DNA of 50,039 nt from Polaribacter sp. (lineage in GTDB: Bacteria > Bacteroidota > Bacteroidia > Flavobacteriales > Flavobacteriaceae). Of the stretch, positions 35,620 to 43,620 are shown piece after piece. Where the stretch lies: contig JAOKTT010000009.1 of the NCBI GenBank assembly GCA_028336245.1, positions 1 through 50,039 on the forward strand. The letters run 5' to 3'. Numbering within the stretch: the first letter of the stretch is position 1; every line of letters begins with the position of its first letter. The notes below the pieces were generated by a model that was not told the origin of the DNA, made no database searches, and was given only the letters and a program-made list of their open reading frames with translations. The position numbers and the translations under genes were made by a program.

Positions 35620-36825
35620 TTAGGTTATTTTTTTTCGATTCGAAAAATTTAAATATTGAATGAGTAACAACCCTGTGATTCCACAGAAAAAGAAGCCAAT
35701 AAATAAGGGCAGGGCAGTGGTATCTATAAAACTCCCGACAAAAGTAGCAATTGGAACTGCCATAATGGTAGAAACAAATCCGTTAATTGCAGCTCCAATT
35801 CCGGCAATGTGTCCAATAGGTTCCATTGCCAAAGCGCGTGTATTTCCAAATAAGAAACCGATTGCAAAAAACTGCAACCAAAAAAAAGTTAATAACACAT
35901 AGATACTTGGATTGGGTGCGCCATAATATAAACAGACATAAACGAAAGGAACCAATGTAAAAACAATGGTAAAAATAGATACGAGTTTAAACATCCCTAA
36001 TTTTAAAACCAAGGTGCCGTTTAAAAAGGTGGCAAAACCAACACCAATGGCAAGCCCGGCAAAAATAAAAGGAAATTCTTCTTTTAGATTGTACTGTTCC
36101 TCGAATATACGCTGACTTGCGCTTAAATACACCATAAAAGAACCGGTAATAAAACCAGAAAATAAGGTAAAAATAATGGCATTTTTATGCTTTATAAATT
36201 CTTTAACTCCCGATACAAAAAGCGCAAATTTAAACGCGCGTTTATTTTCTGGTTTTAAGGTTTCTGGCTGTCTTTTCCAAAACCAAAGCATTACAAACAA
36301 ACCAAAAAATAACTGACTGTAAAAAATAGATTTCCATCCGTACAGATCTAACATTATTTTACCCAATGCCGGCGCTATCACTGGCACAAGAATAAAAATA
36401 ACCACAACAAAAGACATTACTTTGGCCATGTAATTACCGCTAAAACGGTCTCTAATCATCGCGATACTTATGGTTCTTGGTGCAGAAAGGCCAATTCCTT
36501 GGAGAATTCTTCCCGCAATCATCATTTCTAAACTGGTGGCAAAAATACAGACCAAACTGGCCAAGGCAAAAACAATAAAACCGACATAAATAGCAGGTTT
36601 TCGACCAAAACTATCGGACAAAGGGCCCGAAATTAATTGTCCAAATCCCAAACCTAAAAAAATCATGGTAATTAATAACTGATTGTTCTGAGGATCTATG
36701 ACACCAATGGTGTCAATAATATCTGTAATGGCAGGCAATAAAGCGTCGATAGATAATGAAACTAAAGACATCAAGGATGCCATGATGATAATGAATTCTA
36801 ATTCTGATTTTTGCCTAATTCCCAT
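35620..36825 (-). CDS. Bcr/CflA-type multidrug efflux MFS transporter
   Basis: A 401-residue major-facilitator protein with about 12 helices. It has MFS motif A between helices 2 and 3 (GQLISGPLSDSFGRKPA), an acidic/arginine motif near RILQGIGLSAPRT, and LSIDALLPAI in the first helix, which is typical of Bcr/CflA antiporters (bicyclomycin, chloramphenicol and other drugs, sulfonamide, cysteine). The true substrate is unknown. A perfect 25-bp palindrome lies 23 bp before its start and is the likely operator. The gene is divergent from amt. Confidence 0.9.
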   Translation of the reverse strand: MGIRQKSELEFIIIMASLMSLVSLSIDALLPAITDIIDTIGVIDPQNNQLLITMIFLGLGFGQLISGPLSDSFGRKPAIYVGFIVFALASLVCIFATSLEMMIAGRILQGIGLSAPRTISIAMIRDRFSGNYMAKVMSFVVVIFILVPVIAPALGKIMLDLYGWKSIFYSQLFFGLFVMLWFWKRQPETLKPENKRAFKFALFVSGVKEFIKHKNAIIFTLFSGFITGSFMVYLSASQRIFEEQYNLKEEFPFIFAGLAIGVGFATFLNGTLVLKLGMFKLVSIFTIVFTLVPFVYVCLYYGAPNPSIYVLLTFFWLQFFAIGFLFGNTRALAMEPIGHIAGIGAAINGFVSTIMAVPIATFVGSFIDTTALPLFIGFFFCGITGLLLIQYLNFSNRKKIT

Positions 36826-36847
36826 GGAAACAAAAGTAGTTCTTTAG

Positions 36848-36872
36848 GTATAATATCTATTTGATATTATAC
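36848..36872. promoter_or_regulatory. 25-bp palindrome upstream of the Bcr/CflA gene
   Basis: GTATAATATC (36848-36857), spacer TATTT and GATATTATAC (36863-36872) form a perfect 10-bp inverted repeat. It begins 23 bp from the MFS start, in the position of the promoter or 5' leader. A second short palindrome, TATGCA-A-TGCATA, lies at 36904-36916. Both are candidate operators for a repressor of the MarR or TetR kind, which is not encoded nearby. Confidence 0.6.
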
Positions 36873-37070
36873 ATTCTTTATAAAAATGTTTTTTGAAGGA
36901 ATGTATGCAATGCATAATCGGTAAAATATACATATTATTGAATCTACTGTAATTGTCGTAAATTTTTATAAGTATACTGTTTTATTAGTAAAATTTTTAT
37001 TTTATCTCTAATATTTTAAGATAACAATAAATGTATCTTTATTTTTTTAAAAAAATATAGAATTAATTTT

Positions 37071-38324
37071 ATGAGCACATTATCACTAATTACAGTAGAA
37101 CAACCCCAATTAATAAACGCAATAGACACTATTTGGGTAGCTATTTGCGGTGCAATTATCTTTTTTATGGAAGGTGGATTTGCATTATTAGAAGCCGGTT
37201 TTGTAAGGTCTAAAAATGCCATGAGTATTATTGCAAAGGTTATTATAGACATTACTTTTGGAGGAATTGCTTTTTATGCAATCGGTTTTGGTATTGCGTA
37301 TGGGAATTCGAACGGTTGGTTTGCATTTGATACCGGCATAACTTCAAAAGACTTAGGTTTAGGCTTAACGGTCTCTAATAAACTATTTTGGTTTATACAA
37401 TTAGGTTTTGCAATTGCAGCCATTTCTATTGTATCTGGAGCAGTAGCAGAGCGCATGAAAATTTGGAGTTATGCAATTTATGTTTTTATTTTCTGTGCAG
37501 TAATGTATCCTTTAGTTGCAAATTGGGTATGGAATCCGAATGGATGGCTAGCTGTAAGAGGTTTTAACGATTTTGCTGGTTCTGCAGCAGTGCATGCAAT
37601 GGGTGGTTTTTCTGCGTTGGCAGCAGCCATTGTTTTAGGACCAAGAATAGGAAAATACCGAAAAAATGGAGACGTAAATGCAATTCCTGGTCATAATTTA
37701 CCATTGGCAGCCATTGGCGCTTTTATATTATGGTTTGGTTGGTTTGGTTTTAACCCGGGTTCTACCTTGGGTGCAGTTGGTAATTGGGAATTAATTGGAA
37801 CTGTGGCTACAAACACATTTTTAGCCTCTGCAGCAGGTGGAATTTCAACCATGTTTTACACCTATTTTAGATACGGTCAAATAGATATTACGATGACCAT
37901 TAATGGGGTTTTGGCTGGTTTGGTTGCCATTACTGCAGGGTGCAATGTCGTGGGGCCAAATGCTGCTATTTTTATTGGTTTAATTGCAGGTGTTTTGGTG
38001 GATATTGCGGTGTTGTATATTGATAAATTAAAAATTGATGATCCTGTTGGTGCAATTGCTGTGCATGGCGTTAATGGTTTATTTGGTGCTTTGGCTGTCG
38101 GATTATTTGCTACGGATGGTGGTTTGTTTTTTGGTGGTGGTGCAGCCATGTTAGCCACACAAGCACTTGGGGTTTTTGTAATTGGTGCTTTTGGTTTTGT
38201 ATGTACTTTTATAGTGATGAAAATCATGCAAAAAACGTTTGGCATTCGAATTTCTAAGGTAGAAGAGTCTGCAGGGATCGATGCTGTTTCTTTTGGAGTA
38301 GAGGCATATTCTACTTTTGAGTAA
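37071..38324 (+). CDS. amt: Ammonium transporter
   Basis: A trimeric membrane channel for ammonium uptake. The 417 residues form about 11 helices. The pore histidine pair is His175 in DFAGSAAVHAMGG and His332 in IAVHGVNGLFG, equal to the twin histidines of E. coli AmtB. The signature ALLEAGFVRSKN is at about residues 39-50. The next gene, 24 bp later, encodes its PII regulator. The N-terminus has no obvious signal peptide. Confidence 0.96.
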   Translation: MSTLSLITVEQPQLINAIDTIWVAICGAIIFFMEGGFALLEAGFVRSKNAMSIIAKVIIDITFGGIAFYAIGFGIAYGNSNGWFAFDTGITSKDLGLGLTVSNKLFWFIQLGFAIAAISIVSGAVAERMKIWSYAIYVFIFCAVMYPLVANWVWNPNGWLAVRGFNDFAGSAAVHAMGGFSALAAAIVLGPRIGKYRKNGDVNAIPGHNLPLAAIGAFILWFGWFGFNPGSTLGAVGNWELIGTVATNTFLASAAGGISTMFYTYFRYGQIDITMTINGVLAGLVAITAGCNVVGPNAAIFIGLIAGVLVDIAVLYIDKLKIDDPVGAIAVHGVNGLFGALAVGLFATDGGLFFGGGAAMLATQALGVFVIGAFGFVCTFIVMKIMQKTFGIRISKVEESAGIDAVSFGVEAYSTFE

Positions 38325-38348
38325 TTATAATGAACTAAATTTAAAAAC

Positions 38349-38690
38349 ATGAAAAAAATAGAAGCAATTATAAGACCATCAAAGCTAAAGGATGTACAAA
38401 CAGGTTTAAAAGCAGCTGGCATACCCTGTAATACAATAATTCCCGTAAAAGGAAGTGGATTACAAAAAACATATACAGAGCGCTATCGTGGCACCGAACA
38501 ATCGATGATTCTGCAAACAAGAATTATGATCATTTGTGTGGTGAGTGATGACAATCTTGAAACCGCGATTGCTGTTATTTTAGAAAATGCCTCAGAAAAT
38601 TTAGTGGGCGACGGTAAGATATTTATTTATGCCGTTGAAGATGCCATTAGAATTCGAACTAAAACAAGAGGAGTAGAAGCTATTAAATAA
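38349..38690 (+). CDS. glnK: PII signal-transduction protein paired with Amt
   Basis: A 113-residue trimeric PII protein that senses ATP/ADP and 2-oxoglutarate and plugs the ammonium channel at low nitrogen demand. Conserved parts are KKIEAIIRPSKL, GDGKIFIYAVEDAIRIRT and the T-loop TERYRGTEQ. In the T-loop, Tyr46 is present but the residue equal to Tyr51, the uridylylation site of enterobacterial PII, is Gln. So control is likely by ligands only. It lies 24 bp after amt. Symbol glnK is chosen for this linkage; glnB would be equally valid by sequence. Confidence 0.95.
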   Translation: MKKIEAIIRPSKLKDVQTGLKAAGIPCNTIIPVKGSGLQKTYTERYRGTEQSMILQTRIMIICVVSDDNLETAIAVILENASENLVGDGKIFIYAVEDAIRIRTKTRGVEAIK

Positions 38691-39012
38691 GGGATAGCGT
38701 ACTGATATCCGTTGAATGATATTCCTTTCTGAAAACCCTATTTAACATAATATAAATTATAGTACATTTTTAATATTGGATTATCTTGTGGATGCTTCAA
38801 TATTAAAACAACATTTAGTTTACGATGTAGCTATAATTTTCTATTATATAAAATATCAGAGAAAGTCTTGTAAGCAACAATAAACATTGTTATTGGGCTG
38901 TTTTAACATTCGTCAACAAGTGTTCATTATAATTTCATAGATAGTATTATTCCATGTAATTATGCTCAACAATATATATTTTTAACACAATTTCCCAACG
39001 TTTCTAAACACT
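38691..39012. other. Gene-free 322-bp stretch between glnK and the sulfur locus
   Basis: No coding frame seen. It holds an 11-bp perfect inverted repeat, TTTTAATATTG (38768-38778) and CAATATTAAAA (38798-38808), with 19 bp between. This could be a weak terminator for glnK, but no T-run follows. A smaller repeat, CAATAA-N6-TTATTG, lies near 38877-38894. The two sides end convergently here. Confidence 0.5.
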
Positions 39013-39426
39013 TTAATGAGGCAATCTATCCTTAAATAATCCATATAAAAAAGTACCTAAAAGAGCTGCTATAATTACGATGAAAATTGAAATATAACCT
39101 GCTCCAACTAAAGTAAACATTGGTCCTGGACAAGCACCTGCTAAGGCCCAGCCTAAACCAAATATAATTCCGCCAAACAGATAACGCTTAAAGCCTTTTG
39201 CTTTTGGGGCAAAGTTTATTTTTTCTCCATAGAAAGATTTGATTTTGAATCTTTTGATTGATTGGACTAGTATACTTCCAATAAATAATGCAGCACCAAT
39301 AATACCATACATATGAAAGGATTCAAATTTGAACATTTCATAAATACGAAACCAGGAAGCTGCTTCCGATTTAAACATTGTGATTCCGAAAAGGATTCCG
39401 ATACATAAATAGACAAGTGTTCTCAT
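39013..39426 (-). CDS. YeeE/YedE-family sulfur transporter, second half (PmpB-like)
   Basis: A 137-residue membrane protein with about four helices. It has the conserved cysteine motif GLGWALAGACPGP (about residues 90-102), which is found in the YeeE/YedE family that moves thiosulfate or other reduced sulfur compounds through the inner membrane by cysteine relay. It starts 3 bp after the other half-transporter, so the two probably assemble as a pair equal to one full YeeE. It is the last gene of the operon. Confidence 0.88.
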   Translation of the reverse strand: MRTLVYLCIGILFGITMFKSEAASWFRIYEMFKFESFHMYGIIGAALFIGSILVQSIKRFKIKSFYGEKINFAPKAKGFKRYLFGGIIFGLGWALAGACPGPMFTLVGAGYISIFIVIIAALLGTFLYGLFKDRLPH

Positions 39427-39429
39427 AGT

Positions 39430-39987
39430 TTAAAAAAGTAAAGGGAAAATAAAATGAATCATTGTGAGGCCTCCTATAAAGAAACCTATGACAGCTATTA
39501 AAGAAGGCAATTGTAAGTTACTTAATCCTGAAATTGCGTGACCAGAAGTACAACCTCCAGCATACCGTGCTCCAAAACCTACGAACAATCCTCCAATGGT
39601 TAAAACCAATACACTTTTGAGGCTTCGTAATGCTTCAGTACCGAATAACTCCGTAGGAAGGTATGCCGTTCCTGCACTTTCAAAACCGAGCGCCTTTAAA
39701 TCTGAAATGGTCTCTGGATGTATTGCTACGGCTAAATTGGTACTTAGAAAATAAGACCCTATAAATCCGCCGATAATAGTACCAGACACCACAACTAAAT
39801 TCCACTTTTGCGCTTTCCAGTCAAATTTAAAGAAATCAGCTTTGTTACCTGCTCCACAAATAGTGCACATTGTGCGTAAGTTAGAAGACATTCCAAAATT
39901 TTTATCGACCATTATAAGTAAGAACATTATAAAGGCAATCATTGGGCCAGCTATATACCAAGGCCACGGTTCGTATATCCAATTCAT
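39430..39987 (-). CDS. YeeE/YedE-family sulfur transporter, first half (PmpA-like)
   Basis: A 185-residue membrane protein with about five helices. Two cysteine sites are visible: MCTICGAGNK (about residues 38-47), and FGARYAGGCTSGHAISG (about 135-151), in which the Cys is the conserved sulfur-handling residue of YeeE proteins. It starts 9 bp after the persulfide-dioxygenase gene and ends 3 bp before its partner half. It probably imports or moves thiosulfate or sulfane sulfur for the enzyme encoded beside it. Confidence 0.9.
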   Translation of the reverse strand: MNWIYEPWPWYIAGPMIAFIMFLLIMVDKNFGMSSNLRTMCTICGAGNKADFFKFDWKAQKWNLVVVSGTIIGGFIGSYFLSTNLAVAIHPETISDLKALGFESAGTAYLPTELFGTEALRSLKSVLVLTIGGLFVGFGARYAGGCTSGHAISGLSNLQLPSLIAVIGFFIGGLTMIHFIFPLLF

Positions 39988-39996
39988 TTTTATAAT

Positions 39997-41406
39997 TTAT
40001 AATGTTGATGGGCAAACGTATGCTGAAACTGCAACGTTTACCTCTTTTATTGCTTTAAAACCACCTTGAACGTTTATTAAATTGTGAATGCCTCTACTTT
40101 TTAGAATAGATGCTGCAATTATACTTCTGTAGCCTCCTGCACAATGGACATAGAAGGTTTCTGTATCTGGAAATTCTGCAAGATGGTTGTTAATATACGC
40201 TAAGGGTGTATTATCTGCACCTAATACATGCTCTGAATAGAACTCATCTTCTTTTCTTACATCAAAAACAGGAACATCTCCAGTTTCTTTTGCTTCTTTA
40301 AAAGTTGTTGCTGGAATAGAACTTACGGTATCATAATCTTTAGAAGCTTTTTTCCAGGCATCAAAGCCACCTTTTAAATACCCTAAAGTTTGGTCAAAAC
40401 CAACACGCGATAAACGTGTAATTGTTTCTTCTTCTCTGCCAACCGCTGTAACTAGTAGTATTGGCTTTTTAACATCTGCAATTAAAGCGCCTACCCAAGG
40501 TGCAAAACCGCCATCTAATCCTATAAAGATGGAACGTGGAATGTGCCCTTTTGCAAAATCATTTTCAGTACGCACATCTAGTACAATGGCTTCTGTTTCA
40601 TTTGCTGCAATTTCAAAATCTTCAGGAGTTAAGGCTTGAGTACTGCGTTCTAACACATCTTCAAAATCGTCATACCCCTCTTTATTCATCTGTACGTTTA
40701 CCGGAAAGTATTGAGGTGGTGGTAATAAACCATCTGTAACTTCTTTAATAAACTCTTCTTTAGTCATATCAGCACGTAAAGCATAATTTGTTTGCTTTTG
40801 GTTTCCTAACAGATCTACTGTTTCCTTGCTTAATTTTTTACCACAAGAGGAACCAGCTCCATGTGCCGGATACACAATTACATCATCTGCTAAAGGCATT
40901 ATTTTAGTTCGAAGACTGTCGAATAAAAAACCTGCTAAATCTTCTGCGGTCATGCTTCCTTTTTTTTGTGCTAAATCTGGACGCCCTACATCTCCTAAAA
41001 ATAACGTGTCTCCGCTAAAAATAGCATGGTCTTTTCCATGTTCATCTTTTAAAAGATATACAGAACTTTCCATGGTATGCCCTGGTGTATGTAAAACAGT
41101 AATTGTTATATTACCCAATTTAAAGACTTGATCGTTTTTTGCGATGATGGCTTCAAAACTTGTTGCTGCATTCGGACCAAAAATAATTGGTGCTCCCGTT
41201 TCTTTAGATAAAGTAACATGCCCACTCACAAAATCTGCGTGGAAATGTGTTTCGAAAATGTATTTAATCTTGGCATTGTCCGCTTTCGCTTTTTCTATAT
41301 ATGGTTTTACGGCACGCAGCGGATCTATAATAGCAACTTCGCCATTACTCTCAATATAATAAGCGCCTTGCGATAAACATCCTGTATATATTTGTTCTAT
41401 TTTCAT
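39997..41406 (-). CDS. Persulfide dioxygenase-like MBL protein fused to two rhodanese domains
   Basis: A 469-residue enzyme. The metallo-beta-lactamase domain (1 to about 235) has THFHADF (His54, His56, Asp58), TPGHTMES and FSGDTLFLGDVGRPDL; these fit the mononuclear-iron site of ETHE1-type persulfide dioxygenases. The residue after the aspartate is Phe59 where two-metal hydrolases have His. Two rhodanese domains follow: about 260-355, with no catalytic cysteine (VTAVGREEE), and about 365-465, with Cys422 in VHCAGGYRS. So it probably oxidises persulfides and moves sulfane sulfur, like staphylococcal CstB. It leads the transporter pair in one operon. Confidence 0.92.
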   Translation of the reverse strand: MKIEQIYTGCLSQGAYYIESNGEVAIIDPLRAVKPYIEKAKADNAKIKYIFETHFHADFVSGHVTLSKETGAPIIFGPNAATSFEAIIAKNDQVFKLGNITITVLHTPGHTMESSVYLLKDEHGKDHAIFSGDTLFLGDVGRPDLAQKKGSMTAEDLAGFLFDSLRTKIMPLADDVIVYPAHGAGSSCGKKLSKETVDLLGNQKQTNYALRADMTKEEFIKEVTDGLLPPPQYFPVNVQMNKEGYDDFEDVLERSTQALTPEDFEIAANETEAIVLDVRTENDFAKGHIPRSIFIGLDGGFAPWVGALIADVKKPILLVTAVGREEETITRLSRVGFDQTLGYLKGGFDAWKKASKDYDTVSSIPATTFKEAKETGDVPVFDVRKEDEFYSEHVLGADNTPLAYINNHLAEFPDTETFYVHCAGGYRSIIAASILKSRGIHNLINVQGGFKAIKEVNVAVSAYVCPSTL

Positions 41407-41427
41407 AATCTGATTTTAAATAATATT

Positions 41428-41471
41428 CAAATGTATGGCTTCATTATCACCTGCACAGTAACATTAGTTAC
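41428..41471 (-). promoter_or_regulatory. Promoter and Crp/Fnr-type site of the persulfide operon
   Basis: On the minus strand TACATTTG (41428-41435) is a -7 box 22 bp before the gene start. GTAACATTAGTTAC (41458-41471) is a GTAAC-N4-GTTAC palindrome, exactly 22 bp further upstream, with its centre near -43. The same arrangement precedes the TauE gene. The position fits a Class II activator site. Confidence 0.75.
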
Positions 41472-41475
41472 ACTT

Positions 41476-42279
41476 CTATTTTACAAAAAATTCCATATAA
41501 AATATAAAAAGGGCCATTACAAAAATAAAATATCCAAAGCCTTTCTTTAGTTTTTTTCCATCTACGAAATTTCCTAAGTAGCTACCAATGAAAATACCAA
41601 CGATGGATATCGAGGTAAAAGCTGCCAAAAACGCCCAATCTATCGCCATGATAAAGACATCTCCAAGGAAGAAGCCCATTAACGATTTAAATGCAATGAT
41701 TATAAGCGATGTTGCAACAGCTACTTTCATTTCTACATTGGCAAGTATTACCAAAGCAGGGATGATTAAAAATCCGCCACCGGCACCTATCATTCCTGTA
41801 CTTGCACCCACAATTAAGCCTTCTATTATAATAAGACGGTAATTATATTTTACAGCGCCGGAGGTTTCTTTTTCTTTTCTTTCCTTTAGCATTGAAAAAG
41901 CTGCAGGAATCATAAGTACAGCAAAAAAACCAAACATTCCCATGCGTCTTGTAAACTCAAAATCTGCTATATTAAATAAGACATCGGGTAATGCAGGTAC
42001 TACATAATGCCTTATTAAAGAAACACCAACAATTGCTGGAAGACCAAATACAATAGCTGTACGCCAATCTACCAAACCTTTAAGGTGTTGTTTTAAGCCA
42101 CCTACTAAGGCACTTGCCCCAATAATAAATAAGGAATATGCGGTGGCTACTTTTTCGTTGACGGAGAACAAATAGGCTAAAACAGGAACTGCTAATATTG
42201 AGCCACCACCACCGATTAAACCTAAGGAGATGCCAATAATTAAAGCTGAGATATATCCAAAAATTTCAAGTATTTCCAT
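41476..42279 (-). CDS. TauE/SafE-family sulfite/organosulfur exporter
   Basis: A 267-residue inner-membrane protein with about seven to eight helices and two TauE repeats: GISLGLIGGGGSILAVPVLAYL near the N-terminus and GASTGMIGAGGGFLIIPALVIL in the middle. This family exports sulfite, sulfoacetate or related anions. Beside a persulfide dioxygenase, which makes sulfite, export of that product is a good inference. It has its own promoter, identical in design to that of the downstream gene. Confidence 0.92.
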   Translation of the reverse strand: MEILEIFGYISALIIGISLGLIGGGGSILAVPVLAYLFSVNEKVATAYSLFIIGASALVGGLKQHLKGLVDWRTAIVFGLPAIVGVSLIRHYVVPALPDVLFNIADFEFTRRMGMFGFFAVLMIPAAFSMLKERKEKETSGAVKYNYRLIIIEGLIVGASTGMIGAGGGFLIIPALVILANVEMKVAVATSLIIIAFKSLMGFFLGDVFIMAIDWAFLAAFTSISIVGIFIGSYLGNFVDGKKLKKGFGYFIFVMALFIFYMEFFVK

Positions 42280-42302
42280 AAAATATTTTTCTTTATTTAT
42301 GG

Positions 42303-42346
42303 CAAATGTAATTTGGAAAAGTGAGCGCTACAGTAACATTGGTTAC
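42303..42346 (-). promoter_or_regulatory. Promoter and Crp/Fnr-type site of the TauE gene
   Basis: On the minus strand TACATTTG (42303-42310) is a -7 box 23 bp before the gene start. GTAACATTGGTTAC (42333-42346) lies exactly 22 bp further upstream, the same spacing as at the persulfide-operon promoter. The shared core of the two sites reads ACAGTAACATT(A/G)GTTACAC on the plus strand. Confidence 0.75.
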
Positions 42347-42353
42347 ACAGGCA

Positions 42354-42986
42354 TTACATATCTTTGATTAAAATAGAGCTTCGATTTAATTCTATTTTAC
42401 CTAATTTTTCAAGTTTTTTTAGCAGTCTAGAAATAACGACTCTAGAGGTGTGAAGTTCATAGGCAATGTCTTGGTGCGTGCTATGAATGGTATTGTCTTT
42501 TGAAATTCTAACTTTCTCAACAAGATATTTAAGCAGCCGTTCATCCATTTTTAGAAAGGCAATACTATCTATTGTTTCAAGCATTTCATTGAGTCTGTTA
42601 TGATAACTTTCAAAAACAAAATGTCTCCAACTTTTATATTTTTCTGACCATTCTTCCATTTGTTGAATAGGAATCATAATTAGTTTTGCATCGGTTTCGG
42701 CGATGGCTCTGATTTCACTTTTTGTGTGGGCAACACAGCAGGTTAACGTCATCGCACAAGTATCCCCTTTTTCTAAAAAATACAGCAATAACTCATCTCC
42801 ATCAGTATCTTCCCTTAATATTTTTATGGCTCCTGAAATTAATAAAGGCATGGCTTTCACATAGTCTCCAATTTCCATCAGCTTAAATCCTTCAGGAACT
42901 TCTTTGAAGGTTCCAACTTGATTTATTTCATTTAAAAGGGCATCTTCAAATAGGTGTCCAAAATTGTTTTTAAGCGCTTGAATCAT
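42354..42986 (-). CDS. Crp/Fnr-family transcription regulator of the sulfur locus
   Basis: A 210-residue activator with an N-terminal cyclic-nucleotide-binding-like beta roll (about 1-120), a long dimer helix and a C-terminal winged HTH (THQDIAYELHTSRVVISRLL, about 168-187). The sensor domain has Cys77, Cys83 and Cys84 in DTCAMTLTCC, which could sense thiols or persulfides. The four N-terminal cysteines of iron-sulfur FNR are absent. It sits directly upstream of the TauE gene, and two identical GTAAC palindromes precede the sulfur genes, so it is the obvious candidate to bind them. A 25-bp palindrome lies 35 bp before its own start. Confidence 0.9.
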   Translation of the reverse strand: MIQALKNNFGHLFEDALLNEINQVGTFKEVPEGFKLMEIGDYVKAMPLLISGAIKILREDTDGDELLLYFLEKGDTCAMTLTCCVAHTKSEIRAIAETDAKLIMIPIQQMEEWSEKYKSWRHFVFESYHNRLNEMLETIDSIAFLKMDERLLKYLVEKVRISKDNTIHSTHQDIAYELHTSRVVISRLLKKLEKLGKIELNRSSILIKDM

Positions 42987-43020
42987 CGGGTCAAGTTACA
43001 ACATTTTAGCGCTTTTTTTT

Positions 43021-43045
43021 CTTATATATCTGCAGAATATATAAG
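43021..43045. promoter_or_regulatory. 25-bp palindrome upstream of the crp/fnr gene
   Basis: CTTATATAT (43021-43029), CTGCAGA, ATATATAAG (43037-43045) form a perfect 9-bp inverted repeat with a 7-bp centre. It begins 35 bp before the regulator start codon. It differs from the GTAAC palindromes of the target promoters, so it may bind a different protein or act as an autoregulatory or topological element. Confidence 0.5.
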
Positions 43046-43518
43046 TCGAGGTTATTTTATTAATGCATGCTTACATAGCGATAACCAGTGTAAATGCGCT
43101 GCTCTTAATTAAGTAACAATCATCGTTTTTACAAACAGTACTTTAGGGTAATCAAATGCCTTCATCCGCAAGATAATGGTGGTTGAATACTCTAAAAAAT
43201 ATGGACGCTTCACTCCCCTATTTTTTTATCAAAATTTCAGGAGGAAGTTTCGCCAATACACCATCTGGCTAAAAACAAACTACTTCTATTTTTAACTAAT
43301 AGTAAGAAACTGATTTTTTAAGTATATTAATTATCTCTTAAAATGATTATTTTACTAATTCTGGAGTTGGATTATTGAATACTTTAATCTTATTGATTAA
43401 ATGGGGAAAACTGAATTTAATGCACTACATTTATTGGAGCTTAATTCATCTAATTATTAATAATACTTTGAGTAAATAAAAATGGATAGTGCTACTACTT
43501 TTTTTTAAAAACGAAAAC

Positions 43519-43614
43519 ATGAAGTACCTGAAAAATTTATTTTTAATAGAAAACAGTGATGGACATTTAAAATATTTACTGGAATATGCGAGCAGATCGC
43601 ATGAAATTAATTAA
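43519..43614 (+). other. 31-codon open frame just before mscS
   Basis: ATG at 43519 gives 31 residues (MKYLKNLFLIENSDGHLKYL then LEYASRSHEIN), ending in TAA two codons before the TTG start of mscS, in the same frame. The segment LKYLLEYASRSHEIN loosely resembles the first helix of a universal stress protein, so it could be a decayed gene start. It could also be a leader peptide coupled to mscS, or not a gene at all. Confidence 0.3.
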
Positions 43615-43620
43615 ATATCA

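Larger units (their letters stand above)
42987..43620. other. Gene-poor 634-bp stretch between the crp/fnr and mscS genes
   Basis: Divergent spacer with no solid gene. It holds a perfect inverted repeat at 43021-43045 and a 31-codon open frame at 43519-43614, each listed separately. The middle (43050-43500) is A/T-rich and has stop codons in all frames I read. I cannot place a convincing TAnnTTTG promoter for mscS here. Confidence 0.5.
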
